A DNA stretch of 64,000 nucleotides, taken from positions 1-64,000 of the forward strand of contig JAANDG010000149.1 of the NCBI GenBank assembly GCA_036852015.1. Reading direction: 5' to 3'. Each line of letters starts with the position of its first letter. Within the stretch, counting starts at the first letter, position 1. A model generated the notes under the pieces. It ran no database searches. It was not told the origin of the DNA and saw only the letters and a list, made by a program, of their open reading frames with translations. Below are positions 1 through 11,090 of the stretch, in pieces. Made by a program: the position numbers and the translations under genes. This DNA is from Pelodera strongyloides. Its lineage: Eukaryota > Nematoda > Chromadorea > Rhabditida > Rhabditidae.

Positions 1-229
1 ACTAAGTCGTTGCAATGTTATTGTTATTGGTACGAGGTTTTTATTAGACTACTCAACTTTTTTAGTTGCAGAATATCATACCTGTCATCCAGTGCTACTA
101 ATTAGATGAATTATGTTTCGTTTCCAGGCCCGCTATTGTTTCGGCGGAGTTTGAGCCTCCACTTGGCAAAACGCAACCTCGGATGTAGTATAGAATGGAG
201 TTTGATTCCAAGACTACAATGCAAGCCCC

Positions 230-690
230 TCAAACGACACTCGCAGGACTACTCAGGTCACACTTCGCTTGCATGCGGTCATTTGAACAAGCATGCATGC
301 AGTCATGGTGACTGCATGCATGCTTTACGGCAGGCGGCATGCATGCGGAGGAGAGCCCGGGCGTGCGTGCGGCAGCCATTTATGCACATTGCCGTAAACG
401 TGCGGGAACTTAAAACCGACTTAAATCAACCAAAACCAGACTAAATTTGTTATAATTGTCATTTTATTAGTTACAAACAAAAATACTTACGTAAACTAGT
501 CAAAAGAAGTGAAAAACCCCTCTCATAAAAAAAAAGTTTTCCAAAACAATGAAAAAGCACGGTTAGTGCAACAACTGCGACATGCGTGACCAGCAAAACC
601 GTACCCAAAAAAGCATGCATGCCGCACGATTGACGGCGCATGAATGCTTTTTGCCTTAAATGACCGCATGCATGCGGAAGTTCAGCCATG
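230..690. repeat. GCATGC-rich fold-back repeat
   Basis: Short blocks of GCATGC/GCATGCATGC recur at about 270-365 and again in inverted order at about 610-690: TTGCATGCGGTCATTT on the left and AAATGACCGCATGCATGCGG on the right. This makes a loose inverted repeat of about 0.45 kb. Related GCATGC-rich sequence lies at about 9,870-10,010. No gene is seen in 1-1,500; the open frames here follow from the repeat composition. Confidence 0.5.
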
Positions 691-1369
691 TAAGCATTCT
701 AAGCCTCGCCTTTCTTTTGTTTTGCCTGTTTTTTTATCGGGGTAATGGGGTTGATCTTGATGATATGCCTGTCACGGTGTTCACTAACATGATTATATTA
801 TAGAAAGCAGGAGCAACTCCCCTGTATAAAATACATTGGCGAGTTGCTGGGTGTATGCTCACGATTTTAGTGACGAGGTACCAACCACCGTGTACTGTGC
901 AATATTGTAATTTATGGTGGGTGAATATTGTGGATGTCTTCATTTGCCGGCTAAAATTTCTAGCGGGTGACAAAAGGACCACGTAAACCAAGCAAAAAGT
1001 GCACTGGTAACGTGGTTATGGTGGTAGGGGAATATTTGATCCAAGGAGCTGATCTGCAGTGTAATACGAATATGTTTGTGGGTGGGAAACATTCTCGGTG
1101 AATGTACGTGGGGGTAACTATGCACTCTGTAATATGTGCATATCCACTTGAATCGGAGAGATGTTTTCTGATGCGGGTTCTTTTCGCGCATGGATGGAAC
1201 TTACGTCGTTGAAGTGTCATTTTGGACATTTTAATGGCTGGTGCTTGGTAACAGGTCCACATAACAAAAGAGACATTGCATAAACAGTCAGATGTTTGAT
1301 TTACAGAGCTTATGCGGCTCCCATGATACCGAATCAGATGACACAAAATCAAAGTGTATCTTTATTAAC

Positions 1370-1400
1370 TCGACCGGTTTCGGCTTTCGCCATCATCAGG
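1370..1400 (-). ncRNA. Hammerhead-like ribozyme core (candidate)
   Basis: The minus strand reads CTGATGA, then a three-base-pair GGC/GCC stem closed by a GAAA tetraloop, then GAAAC. This is the order of a hammerhead catalytic core (CUGAUGA, stem II, GAAA). One extra U sits between CUGAUGA and stem II. A convincing stem I/III with a UH cleavage site could not be built from the flanks, although a weak GGGAT/ATTCC pairing exists upstream. The same string could simply be a hairpin in a dispersed repeat. Confidence 0.22.
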
Positions 1401-1508
1401 AATCACTACATGCAAAAACACAAGCTATCCCTACAAAACACAATAAAACGACCTAGAAAACCTACATAAGCGGTTGCTCAGGATGACATGGCCACTATAC
1501 GCGCCATC

Positions 1509-2005
1509 TTAAAGGGATGGGGTCATTTCAACTTTTCCGTTTTAATCTTTTCTTTTGATAATATACCTACCATTCTTGACTATAAGTAAAATTAGAATAT
1601 CAAATGTATGCTCCTCCGACAGGAGCAAAGATCACCCTGAACCATAAAAAGTGAATGTGGTGCACCGTAGCCCATGAGAGAGAATGCTTCGCCCTGTCTT
1701 TGTCTCTCGCCCAATAACGCTATATCCGCGTATCGGGCCTGCTGGCGCACCAGCGTACCGGCGTACGGGCGTACCGGGCCACTACGGCGGGGGTTTCGCC
1801 GCGCGCAACCCAAGTTTCATCAGTGTACGGTGCACTACATGCACTTCGCATAGTCCAGGATGCTAAATATTTTACACTTTTGAGCATGCTCCTGCCACGA
1901 AGCATCTGTAAATTAATTTAAATTTCCTTTTTATGGAGAATATTAGGTATAGAATCAATGAAAAATATTAAAAACGGGAAAGTTGAAATGACCCCATCCC
2001 CTTAA
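1509..2005. mobile_element. MITE with TTAAAGGGATGGGG termini
   Basis: The left end TTAAAGGGATGGGGTCATTT and the right end are reverse complements of each other over about 38 bp (right end AAATGACCCCATCCCCTTAA). The element is about 0.5 kb and non-coding. Its middle carries a GC-rich segment with GTACCGGCGTACGGGCGTACC-like palindromic repeats. It belongs to a broader set of TTAA-ended inverted-repeat elements in this window. Confidence 0.75.
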
Positions 2006-2223
2006 TTCATTGCAGAAAGTAGTTGCTGGTTACACTCGGCGTCACACGATTTACACACAAAAATTACACGAAAATTAAATGCGTGCCTGGCAGGGCTTGT
2101 ATTTAAATGAATTCAATGTGCGTATCAAAACTGGATTTACTGGTGATGTGGTGGTGAAATATCTCGTAACTTCCCAACACAACTTCCCACACGCTTCACA
2201 CATGATAGAGATGTATTTTTTTT

Positions 2224-2562
2224 TGTGAATACCACTTTATTCAGACATACAATCATCACACATAGACTTAAGCATGTAGAATCCAGGGTCCCGTTTGCTC
2301 TCGAAGTCGGGGATCTTCATTTTTAGCTCCAATCCAAGGCGGTGTCTCTTAGCCGATGTGTCCCATAGAGTGAAGTAGACGGTAGAAGACGGCACAGAAG
2401 ATAATACAGAGCGAAAGGTCCGTCCCAAGGCTAGGCAAGCGGAGCGCCTTAACATTATTCCCGACGCCGTGGCATGTTTGCAAGATGGTAGCACTGGGCG
2501 GGATTCGAACCCGGGTCGTATGGGTGAGAGACGAGAACTTTGCCAGTGAGCCACGACGTATA
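2224..2562 (-). mobile_element. tRNA-derived SINE, full-length copy
   Basis: On the minus strand the 5' part (about 2,562-2,489) has an A-box-like TGGCTCACTGG and a B box GGGTTCGAATCCC in tRNA spacing. A non-tRNA body follows and ends in TGTATGTCTGAATAAAGTGG. The 3' 135 bp recurs at 7,676-7,808 and 8,332-8,468, and a related head and tail occur at 57,129-57,490. A pol III-type SINE fits; the AATAAAG tail could also act as a poly(A) signal. Confidence 0.6.
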
Positions 2563-2572
2563 GGTATACTTT

Positions 2573-3003
2573 ATGTTATATAACGTCTTATTGCATGCTA
2601 ATCGGGTAATTATTAGACGAGTTGACCTATTTCTAGACATGCTTACTATATGTACTTCCGATGGTTATAATATTACGTTTCGGTCACGAAAGTCGTGACA
2701 CTCCCGGGGAACGAGAGATTTTGTGTACCGTTGTCAATGCTCTAATTGCTGCCACGCGGGACTTGTGAATAGAATAGAATACCTTCTATAGGATTAATAG
2801 TCTTATCTTATGTGTATCTCCAATTGGTACTTCGGGAATTCTCGAAGAATCATGCAGGTTTCATATTGTACGCTCTCTTACGTCTTCTTTTCCCACGAAA
2901 CGTAATATTATTACCACCGGAAGTACATGTAGTAAGCATGTCTAGAAATAGGTCAAATCGTCTAATAATTACCCGATTAGCATGCAATATGACGTAATAT
3001 AAA
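2573..3003. mobile_element. Fold-back element
   Basis: The arms at about 2,573-2,690 and 2,895-3,003 are inverted copies: both carry TGCATGCTAATCGGGTAATT, CTATTTCTAGACATGCTTAC and an ACTTCCG...ATTACGTTTCG block, on opposite strands. The loop of about 200 bp shows no gene. The element abuts the SINE copy to its left. Confidence 0.65.
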
Positions 3004-3502
3004 CCCTCGGTATTGAGGTATGGGCATGTATTGGTCCTGGTGATCTGAATCGTCTCTTCGGTCCCTGTGGTGGGACATCTACGGCTGAAGTTGGTCAGCT
3101 GCTGAGGACTGGTGTGGAGGCCAGCTCCTATCGATCCAGGGATTGTGCATCGGTTGGCCGGCAGTGGTGCCGCACCTGTTTCTTCAGACAAGTAGTGAAA
3201 GCTTGTCATTCTACTGGCCGACTGTGGTTGTCGCGCCTTGTCTATCGTCCGGATAAGCAGTGAAAAGCTTGTCCATCTCTCTCGAATAAACGTTGCCCTA
3301 CCATTGTGCACTTAATTGTGTTTCCTCTTCACATTCTTCTATTTTTCGTTTATAACTTTCAACCGTTTCTAACATCCTCTGAACTGTCACTGTATTTTGA
3401 TTTAAATTCTTTTCGAATTCTTCCCTGGACATTTCGACATATAGGCTTGCTTCTCTCAGAACAGAATTAACGGCTTGGTTACAGTATCTTGTGATTAATC
3501 TC

Positions 3503-3953
3503 TTAAAGGAGGAGGCTCACGAGATCTAAGTGTATGATTTCTTTCTTCTTATCGATAGATGATGGTATTTGCTTCCAAGAAACATGCCTTATGAAGCACA
3601 AGCTTTTAAATAGAAGGAATAAAACAATATAATCCTCAGCATTCTATCAAAATTCTGTACCATAGTCTTTGTAATTGTGTGTGTCCCGAGGATATCTGGA
3701 GGACTCAAAATAAGAAAATAAGGGCGCAACTATAGCTAGATACCCCCGGGACACATGCAATAAGAGCCAGATACCCTCGGGACACAAAGCCTACGGTAAA
3801 GAACTTTGATAAAATTCTAAGCATTACATTGATTTACTCCTTCTGATTAAAAGCTTTTGCTCCGCAAGGCATGTTTATTGGAATTAAATACCACCATCTA
3901 TCGATAAAAAGAAGGAAATCGTACACTTAGATCTCGTGAGCCTTCTCCTTTAA
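3503..3953. mobile_element. MITE with TTAAAGGAGGAGGC termini
   Basis: The left arm (TTAAAGGAGGAGGCTCACGA, then a stretch to AAGCACAAGCTTTT) is matched in reverse complement by the right arm ending TCGTGAGCCTTCTCCTTTAA. The arms are about 110 bp with small differences. The loop holds two direct copies of a GATACCC(C/T)CGGGACACA motif. Confidence 0.75.
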
Positions 3954-4067
3954 GTGACGTCAAAAGTTGTTGTTGAGATCGAGGACTCAAATTCTGACTA
4001 CTCATTATGACTTTTTGGGTGAAACGTAGAATCGTGCAACGAATAAGTAAGGTCTGGTTATACCGCG

Positions 4068-4215
4068 AAGCGTTGTGTTCCCGTAAAGGGTTTGTATCCG
4101 CAAAGGGTTGTTATCCCGCAAGGGGTCGTTATCCCGCAAAGGATTGTTATCCCGCAAGGGGTCGTTATCCCGCAAAGGATTGTTATCCCGCAAGGGGTCG
4201 TTATCCCGCAATGGG
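4068..4215. repeat. Short minisatellite (about 18/36-bp unit)
   Basis: Tandem copies of an approximately 18-bp unit (GGGGTCGTTATCCCGCAA alternating with AGGATTGTTATCCCGCAA) run through this stretch. Translated on the minus strand they give a PLRDND/PLRDNN peptide repeat, which I treat as a by-product of the DNA repeat. Confidence 0.8.
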
Positions 4216-4422
4216 GTTGTATGAACTTCTTCCGGGACTGGACCCGGACGGTGTTCGAACCGTGTACTTTCCCGAGAATGGAACTCGGACGGTGATTGTT
4301 TTATTAAAGCGGTATAACATTTTTTTTTGAAACATGTGCCATTATCCAACATACGTTTCAGAAATCCGTGAGAAGTTTATTTTCGTGGGGATATTGCCTG
4401 TATGTTGAATTGTCTCTTACAG

Positions 4423-4548
4423 GAATGATGGGACATATCGGCCCACCTTGGCAACTAGGCCTGCCCGGACCCAATGGTGACATGGGACCTCCCGGCTTCC
4501 CGGGAGGCAAGGGAGAACCTGGAAAGGATGGTTTGCCCGGACTGCCTG
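4423..4548 (+). CDS. Isolated collagen triple-helix exon
   Basis: A 126-bp exon is bounded by TGTCTCTTACAG before 4,423 and the donor GTTAGT at 4,549. It begins and ends inside a glycine codon, the usual split-Gly phase of fibrillar or basement-membrane collagen exons. It encodes 14 Gly-X-Y triplets, including GPNGDMGPPGFPGGKGEPGK. One triplet has Trp (TGG) where Gly is expected (GPPWQLGLP). No second collagen exon is visible within several kb on either side, so this is either part of a gene with very large introns or a stranded pseudo-exon. The collagen call is strong; whether it is functional is unclear. Confidence 0.65.
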
Positions 4549-4610
4549 GTTAGTCAGCACATATATTCTTGTTTTACCACTTTGTGTGATTGTGAATTAG
4601 TGATATCATG

Positions 4611-4763
4611 TTAAAGCGAAATACCATCTGGTTTTCGAAACGCATCGTGGATAGCTGAATTCTTACGTATTTATGTTAATTTGCTCGAATTTGGCTAGAT
4701 TTTTTATTCTAATTTATGCTCATTCGCATAAGCTGCATAAGAGTGCTGGGCATTTCGCTTTAA
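4611..4763. mobile_element. MITE, TTAAAGCGAAAT family
   Basis: The termini are TTAAAGCGAAATACCA on the left and GGGCATTTCGCTTTAA on the right. The internal motif GGTTTTCGAAACGCATCG is shared with other members of the family (for example 13,807-14,020, 15,679-15,855, 24,942-25,133, 47,496-47,676 and 59,577-59,749). It is non-coding. Confidence 0.7.
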
Positions 4764-7329
4764 AGAAGTTGGCTTGTAAATGACAAAGGATACTGTATTC
4801 TCTCGCTTGGAAACTGCCCACCATCGTTCACCCAAATAGCAGCATATCAGGTAGGCTTACGCCGATTTTATGCAAACCTAGATTACGAACCCTAAAGTGA
4901 TACGCCAAAAAATAAGTCCGTTTGTTCGTATATTACAACGCGAAACTTTGGTTGGTGCGCCGCCGGCTTATGGCCGGTGCACCAACCAGTTGGGTCGTGA
5001 CGCGGATGAAATGGGTACCGCCTACAGGTTTCTAGGCCGCGAAACAGCCAGCTTGAATCAGTGAATGTTTGTAGGTCTGCTCGTTTGGCTGCCTTTGTTC
5101 GGTTTTCCTAAAAGGTACCCCTTGAGCTTGAGCCCTATGTTCTTATGTATGACACATAGAGTTCAATAAATTACATATACAAATCTCTTCAGGCTCATGT
5201 GGAAAATTATCGATTCGGTGAATATTCACTTGTCAAATCCGGAGGAATTGGGGGAAATGAAGAGAAATTTGCATTGAAAGTACATGCGTGTTGCCGATAA
5301 TTGTATTTGTAGTTTGTATTTTGTAGTTTTGCATTGTAATTTGAGTAATTGCGAATTATCCCAATAATTATTTTGTTTTTCAGAAAATATTCCTGTTTGT
5401 ACTTTTTTAATTCTAATTTTCTAATACCACTGCAGTAACCCAAATTTTCCACTCAAGGACTCTTTTTCACGATAAATATCTACTGTAATCCAGTAACTCC
5501 CATTCTCAATGTGTAACTTTGTCTTGGTGCTGTATTTTTCTTCATATCATCCTAAATTTAATGAAAATCAAATAAAAATGGACAAATTTATTGTGACTGC
5601 GTGCTCCGTGTCGCCTCAGAACAGCCTACTCCACTGGAACTCCACAGGATACGTACTCAAAATCTATCTACTTCTCTTTGTCCCAGAGAGGTCAATGAAT
5701 TTAAAACTCGTAGTTATCAAATTTATATTATTTATGTTTATGTTTATGTTTTGATGACCATTTTTATGGAGTTTCAACTTATATTGGCGAGATTGTTTAA
5801 CAACTGAACCGTTTTGATGAAATTTCAGGGCAGAAGTACATTTTACATACTTGCATCTAGTACGGCGAACGGCGACACAATTGTTCGAGGAGTTTTGTGT
5901 ATGAGTTGGACAGAACTTGGTGAAGTGCCTTGATGGCACTATGTGAATGCATATAAATCTTTAGAAGTTTTAATGTTCCTGTTATTTTGTGATGACGCTG
6001 ACGAATAGTTCCAACGCTTTTCAAAGAAGTTCAAGGATTTTATTTGCCTTCTTGGTTTTCAGTGTTTTGTGTTTGTGTTTCTGGAAGCCATTGGCGACCG
6101 GTTTACGACGGTTTTTTTTTGGTCTATATATCTTTCTCTCGCTCTCTCTTTCTCTCTCTGTCTCCCTCTCTTTCTCTCCCTCTCGCTCCCTCTCCCTCTC
6201 TCTCTCTCTCTCTTACTGCTGTGGCAATGGCGTACTGTACCTCGGGGCACATTTCCTTTTTACGCGGGAAATTATCAGACCTATCACATTGATTGGCCAT
6301 TTTTCACTTTTTGCAAGCTCCTTTATCTTTAGCGTTTTGTTTGAAGTTTATTTTTTTTCTTGAAAGTGCTTGAGATAATTAAAACTAAGAGCATAAGCTT
6401 ATTGAACTCTCCGTACTCAATAATATCGTATTTCTATGCCATTTTCCGCCAACACAACCAGGGTTCGATTCTAGCTTGCTACGCTTAGTACTGCCATTAT
6501 TTTATTGTTAGAAGTTGGTCCAATAAGATATTGTATTTGGCTACAGTATTCTACTTATCTCCTAAATTAGCATAATTAGCCCGCGCTGCATCCCAAATTA
6601 ACATGCGAAATTTATGCTAATTTTTCGAAAATAGTCTACGAAGACCCAAGTTCAGTTCAATAAGTTGACAGCCCCACGTACACCCATATCTCCAATCTTT
6701 TTTTGTTTGTAAATACTTTTCAGTCATACTTTTCAGGGTTTATTTGTACGTTATTTTATACACACGTACATATTCAATACTTTCATTTTGGGTTTACATC
6801 TGTAATTTGTGTATGTAGTTTGCTCTTTTCTCATTTAACCGCACTTGTGTTTTGATCAGGTAATTAGCATAGCAGCGCGTGGGAAATATAAATTAGCATG
6901 CGAATGTTTATGCTAATGTCCATGCTAAAATTGAACTCCGTGAATAATTCAAAACCGTTTCACAATCCGGTTCAGGCTCTCTACCTGTGCTTCATGAAGT
7001 TTTGTACATTCGTTTGTTCGTGCTTTATTTCGTAACGACAACATTTTATTTCCGTTTTAGTTGCAGGGTTGAGTAGTACGCATTGAAGGGAAGTAATGGA
7101 ATACGTGTGCAAGCCCCAAGTATCAACTTTGTGAATTAAACACAGTGGCCCTGACCCTGACCCCTGACCCTGACCACCTTGCCAGCTTCAATGGTTTGTT
7201 TCAATCAGTATTCCAACTTTCTTTTCTGGTTTATTATTTCTAAGCAATTGCATCATTATTTCAAGAAATAGTTGGAATTGTGTATGTTTTGTTTTGTTAC
7301 CTTTAATCTCTTATAACCGATGTTTTCAG
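4764..7329. other. Gene-poor interval with CT microsatellite
   Basis: No supported exon was found here. The only clear structure is a CT-rich microsatellite at about 6,131-6,213 and a short CCCTGACC-type tandem at about 7,148-7,175. GC-rich stretches at about 4,955-5,045 contain a TGGTGCGCCGCCGGC/GCCGGTGCACCAACC inverted repeat. Loosely related GCATAATTAGC-type sequences occur at 6,560-6,640 and 6,860-6,930. Confidence 0.5.
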
Positions 7330-7487
7330 GAAACGCTTCAAGGCATGTGATATGTTGCTGGAACTCAGCTTCCCAATTATGCGAAAAGGCTTTCACGGTC
7401 GTCGTCACCGTTGAGTTCGCAATCGGGTTCAACGGCGAGGTCAACGTAGACCGCCACATCGGCTACGAGGAGCTCCTAGTCAACTAG
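7330..7487 (+). CDS. Exon-like segment, unknown family (terminal)
   Basis: An acceptor GTTTTCAG precedes 7,330. The open frame starts in phase (GNAS...) and ends at a TAG (7,485-7,487). Its 3' half has GC-biased third positions (GTCGTCGTCACC...GGCGAGGTCAACGTAGAC). The encoded tail VNVDRHIGYEELL resembles SVVDHMDNEKLL of the two exon-like segments downstream, and both kinds begin G-(N/S)-A-S. I do not recognise the protein family. It may be a decayed or terminal version of the downstream cassette. Confidence 0.35.
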
Positions 7488-7910
7488 GACTACACGACGA
7501 AGAACAGATACAGGTTCGGTCAATTAGTTAATTATAAGCAATTAGTTGACACTAGATCTAGATGTCGACGAGGCGAGCTCTCATTTGGGGCATATATATG
7601 TTTGAACACTTTGTTGCTTCTCCTACGCCAAAGCCTTTTTACTGTATCGTCCTAACAACTAGGCATATGCAATGTGAATACTACTTTATTCAGACATACA
7701 ATCATCACACATAGACTTAAGCATGTAGAATCCAGGGTCCCGTTTGCTCTCGAAGTCGGAGATCTTCATTTTAGCTCCAATCCAAGGCGGTGTCTCTTAG
7801 CCGATGATATGTCATATGCTTTCAATTGCAAATAGTTTAATTCGTATCTAGTCTTACAGTATGGGGAACTAGTTTTTTTCTATATCTTTTGTCTAATTGA
7901 AACGATTTAG

Positions 7911-8099
7911 AGGAAGTGCTTCAATGCTTCGGAAGCCTAAGGAAAGGATATCGTCGAGGTCGTCTGTGCCGAAAGTCAGCGTCGACGCCAGCGCCAACGC
8001 CCGCGTCAACTTCAGCGTCAAGGACAGCGTCGTGGACCACATGGACAATGAGAAGCTTCTCGGCAAATGGTACAAGATGGAAAAGTTGAGGAAGCTAAG
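7911..8099 (+). CDS. Exon-like cassette 1, unknown family
   Basis: This 189-bp segment is bounded by acceptor ACGATTTAG and donor GTGGGT, and its length is a multiple of three. It is open through GSASMLRKPKERISSR, a Val/Asp-rich part with strong GC third positions, then DSVVDHMDNEKLLGKW. A second copy follows 660 bp downstream with mostly conservative changes. The coding bias and conserved splice sites argue for real exons. No domain was recognised and no start codon was located. Confidence 0.45.
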
Positions 8100-8570
8100 G
8101 TGGGTTTTTTTATGCCATTGGTTAATTATAGACAATTTGTCAACTGTTATGCACTAACTATTTTATTTCTAGTACTTTTTTTTTGTAGAGTAAATGCCAA
8201 AGTTGAAAATTCCCAACAAAATTTGTCTTGATTATGGGAAGAGTTTTCATACAATAGCACTTTTGTTTTTGTTATGCACTTACATTACTACTATGCTTTT
8301 TACTGTATCGTCCTAACAACTAGGCATATGTAATGTGAATACCACTTTATTCAGACATACAATCATCACACATAGACTTAAGCATGTAGAATCCAGGGTC
8401 CCGTTTGCTCTCGAAGTCGGGGATCTTCATTATTAGCTCCAATCCAAGGCGGTGTCTCTTAGCCGATGATATGTCATATGCTTTTAATTGCAAATAGTTC
8501 AATTCGTATCTTGACTTACAGTATGAGGAAGTAATTTTTTCTATCTATTTATCTAATTAAAACGATTTAG

Positions 8571-8762
8571 AGGAAGTGCTTCAATGCTTCGGAAGCCTGA
8601 GGAAAGGATAACATCGAGGTCTGTGCCGGTCAGCGTCGACGTCAGCGCCAACGCCCGCGTCGACTTCAGCGTCAAGGACAGCGTCGTGGACCACATGGAC
8701 AATGAGAAGCTTCTGGGCAAATGGCACCGGATGGAAAGAAAAGCTTACGAGGAATGGCTCAG
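8571..8762 (+). CDS. Exon-like cassette 2, unknown family
   Basis: This is the second copy of the cassette at 7,911-8,099, 192 bp and frame-preserving, with the same ATTTAG acceptor and GTGGGT donor. It encodes DSVVDHMDNEKLLGKW followed by HRMERKAYEEWLR. Differences from copy 1 include small in-frame deletions (GTCGTCTGTGCCG versus GTCTGTGCCG plus a compensating loss), so the frame is kept. The copies could be used together or alternatively; neither can be decided here. Confidence 0.45.
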
Positions 8763-8955
8763 GTGGGTTATTTCGTTTGTGCCATTAGTTAATGACATGC
8801 AATTTGTCAACTGTTTTGCAATAACCATTTTATCACTAGTACTTATTTTTTTGTAGAATAAATGCCAAAGTTCGAAATTCACAGTATTGTCTTTATTATG
8901 GAAGAGTTTTATTCATACGATAGCACGTTTGCTTTTGTTGTGCCTTTAACTTTAC

Positions 8956-11090
8956 ATTACATAACTTTACATTGCAACATCATATGTGTGTATTACTGTA
9001 GACACGTTCCGTAGCATGCATGCTTAGTGTATACTGTCGTAAGCATTCAATACATTGGCAGCAATACTCAAACAGGGTGTACCGTTCAAAACAATAGAAA
9101 AATGCCTTGTACCTAAACAGTGGCCGTATGCACGTACATGGGAAGCCTAACCGGACGGGCGAATTTGTCTCTGCGTGTGTCTGGTTCGTGTGATCCTCTC
9201 TTTCTGTCACCTCCCACTGGGAGCTGGGAGCATATTCCCGGTGTTCGTGCATACGGCCACAGAAATCAAATTAATTCCAAACAAAGATATATTTATTACA
9301 ATATGAACAGTGTGCATTTAATGATTTATTGAAGAATGACTGTAAGTTTTTGGTACTCAAAAACACCTCTTAATGTGTGGAAATCTTCTGAAGACAAAAA
9401 AAAAACTTTCTGAACACTACGACCACTGAAAAAATAAGAATACAGTACGAAAAAAGGACAAGTGAAGAGTATTATTAAAACAAGACAAAGAAACAAGAAG
9501 TCAAATCCAAGGGTCCGTCTGGGGGCAGATGGACTGATGCTACTGAACACGTTGTTTGTCAACATCAACCGCGGAAACGGCTTAGGTGGTTTCAACAAAG
9601 GCCATATTCACCACAACTACTCCCACAGGGAACTATTCTATTCCCTGGGGATAAAAAAAAAACGCATGCGAATGTGAGATTCGCGAGAAAAAGACGGGAA
9701 ATTCCCCGTGGGGAATTGAGTGGTGAATATGCCCTCAGAACGAAAAAATGTTGCCACATTGGTCGAACACACTATGGTAGCTATCTAACATTATAGGGGT
9801 TCATTATAGGGGTTCATGTGTAATTCTCAAGGTTTTTGAGATTGATGATGGTCAAGCTTTAACGTGAATATTGGCATGCATGCGGCAACTTTACGGCGTG
9901 CATGCGCCGTGGAAAAAAGAGGCACGCCATTGAGTTCTGGCGTGCAAGTTGCCCGCCGTAACATTGCCGCTTGCGCGCCATAAAGTTGCCCCCTTGCACG
10001 CCGCATTCACACCGTTTCCCCTCGGGCCTTTCGCGTGTTATAGCAATTTTGTAACTAACCCCTGTCTTGTAGTCAGCCTTCTTATAAAGTGTATAGAATT
10101 TTTTTCACGGATATGCCGTTTGAACTATTTAGCGCGTAGTAATGTCGGTGACTGTTCTACTAATATACATTTTCTTTGTTTTGTTGTAAGGATAAGGAGC
10201 TGTGATAGTGACATGCTTTTGCTTCTAATTTTAATAAGGAGGTACATGAGTTACTTTGGAGCACAAACTGAAACTTAAGAACTATATTCCGTTACATCAA
10301 TTAGTTTGTTAGTATACGTAAACTTAGACAGATTTAAAGTAACCGACATTTCGCTGTTGTCTTGCAAACTCTATATCCTTAAGCTTACCCTTCCCTCCAG
10401 CTTTTTATTATGACCAACTCTTTATGGAGAGTTGAATTTCCAGCAAAAACATTTGGAAATAACTAAGACCAACGTTTCGCATGTTTAAGAACATCCTTTC
10501 GCATTTCGTAGCCTCTACACATAAACTAACTCCTACGGTATTTAGCTTCTATTTGAGCCTCGTAAGCAATATAAGGTAAATGAGGGGTCTGTTTGTTCGA
10601 CTTGAGCTGAACATATGAGTTTTATTCCTCGATGGATTTCCCACTGACAGTGCGGATGAATTTTCTCATTATGGTCACCGAGAGCGAGTAGGGAGAAAGA
10701 GACATAGGGATGGAGTGTTTAGAGAAAGAGAGAAGGGAAAAAGGTGAAAGCGAGAGATAGGGGACGAAAGAGAAAGAGGGATTTACATATATATAGTTAA
10801 TGATGCAAGGAGGAAGGATGCGGAAAAGGGAGAGAGTCGAGGGGAGAGAGGTAAAAGTGAGGGAGCACAGAGGGGCTAGAGAGAGAGGGAGACAGAGGGA
10901 AGATGCAAGATAAAGATAGAGAGGAAGAGTGAGAGACAGGGCAACGGAGAGGACAGAGGAGGAGATTAGGTTCATATGTGGTGTTCTTCACACTTCTCGG
11001 TTTTAGTGACTCTGTTTGTCTCAGAAGCTAGCTTACTTTTGGAAATTGTTTTGGGTTCTTAGTTACCTGGGACAGGGGTGCAATGCAATT
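8956..11090. other. Gene-poor interval with two MITEs and a GA-rich tract
   Basis: A 145-bp inverted-repeat element spans 9,118-9,262, with termini GTGGCCGTATGCACG and its reverse complement. Another spans 9,600-9,734. GCATGC/GGCGTGCA-rich sequence lies at about 9,870-10,010, and a GA-rich low-complexity tract at about 10,680-10,975. The long open frames across the GA tract are compositional. No gene is seen. Confidence 0.5.
9600..9734. mobile_element. MITE, (G)CCATATTCACCAC termini
   Basis: The left end GCCATATTCACCAC is matched by the right end GTGGTGAATATGCCC. The inner arms carry ACAGGGAA...CCCTGGGG-like palindromic blocks. Related elements sit in DDX24 introns at 27,802-27,941 (GCCGTATTCACCAA ends) and 31,898-32,025 (GCATATTCACCAC/GCGGTGAACACGGC), with similar GGGAAC inner motifs. 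Confidence 0.6.

Larger units (their letters stand above)
7636..8955. repeat. Tandem duplication, about 660-bp unit
   Basis: Units of roughly 7,636-8,295 and 8,296-8,955 begin alike (TTTTTACTGTATCGTCCTAA). Each contains a truncated SINE tail in minus orientation (7,676-7,808 and 8,332-8,468), then the exon-like cassette, then a similar 3' intronic flank. The SINE fragment was therefore present before the duplication. Confidence 0.75.

Noticed and set aside
4005..4352. PLRDNDPLRDNN repeat protein
   Set aside because: Encoded by an 18-bp minisatellite, with no splice or start evidence.
7141..7180. Telomere-like CCCTGACC repeats
   Set aside because: Only a few irregular units; not a telomere block.
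10622..10975. Leu/Ser-rich ORF on the minus strand
   Set aside because: GA/CT low-complexity tract; composition explains the open frame. The same applies at 5,989-6,363, 19,371-19,670 and 28,137-28,398.
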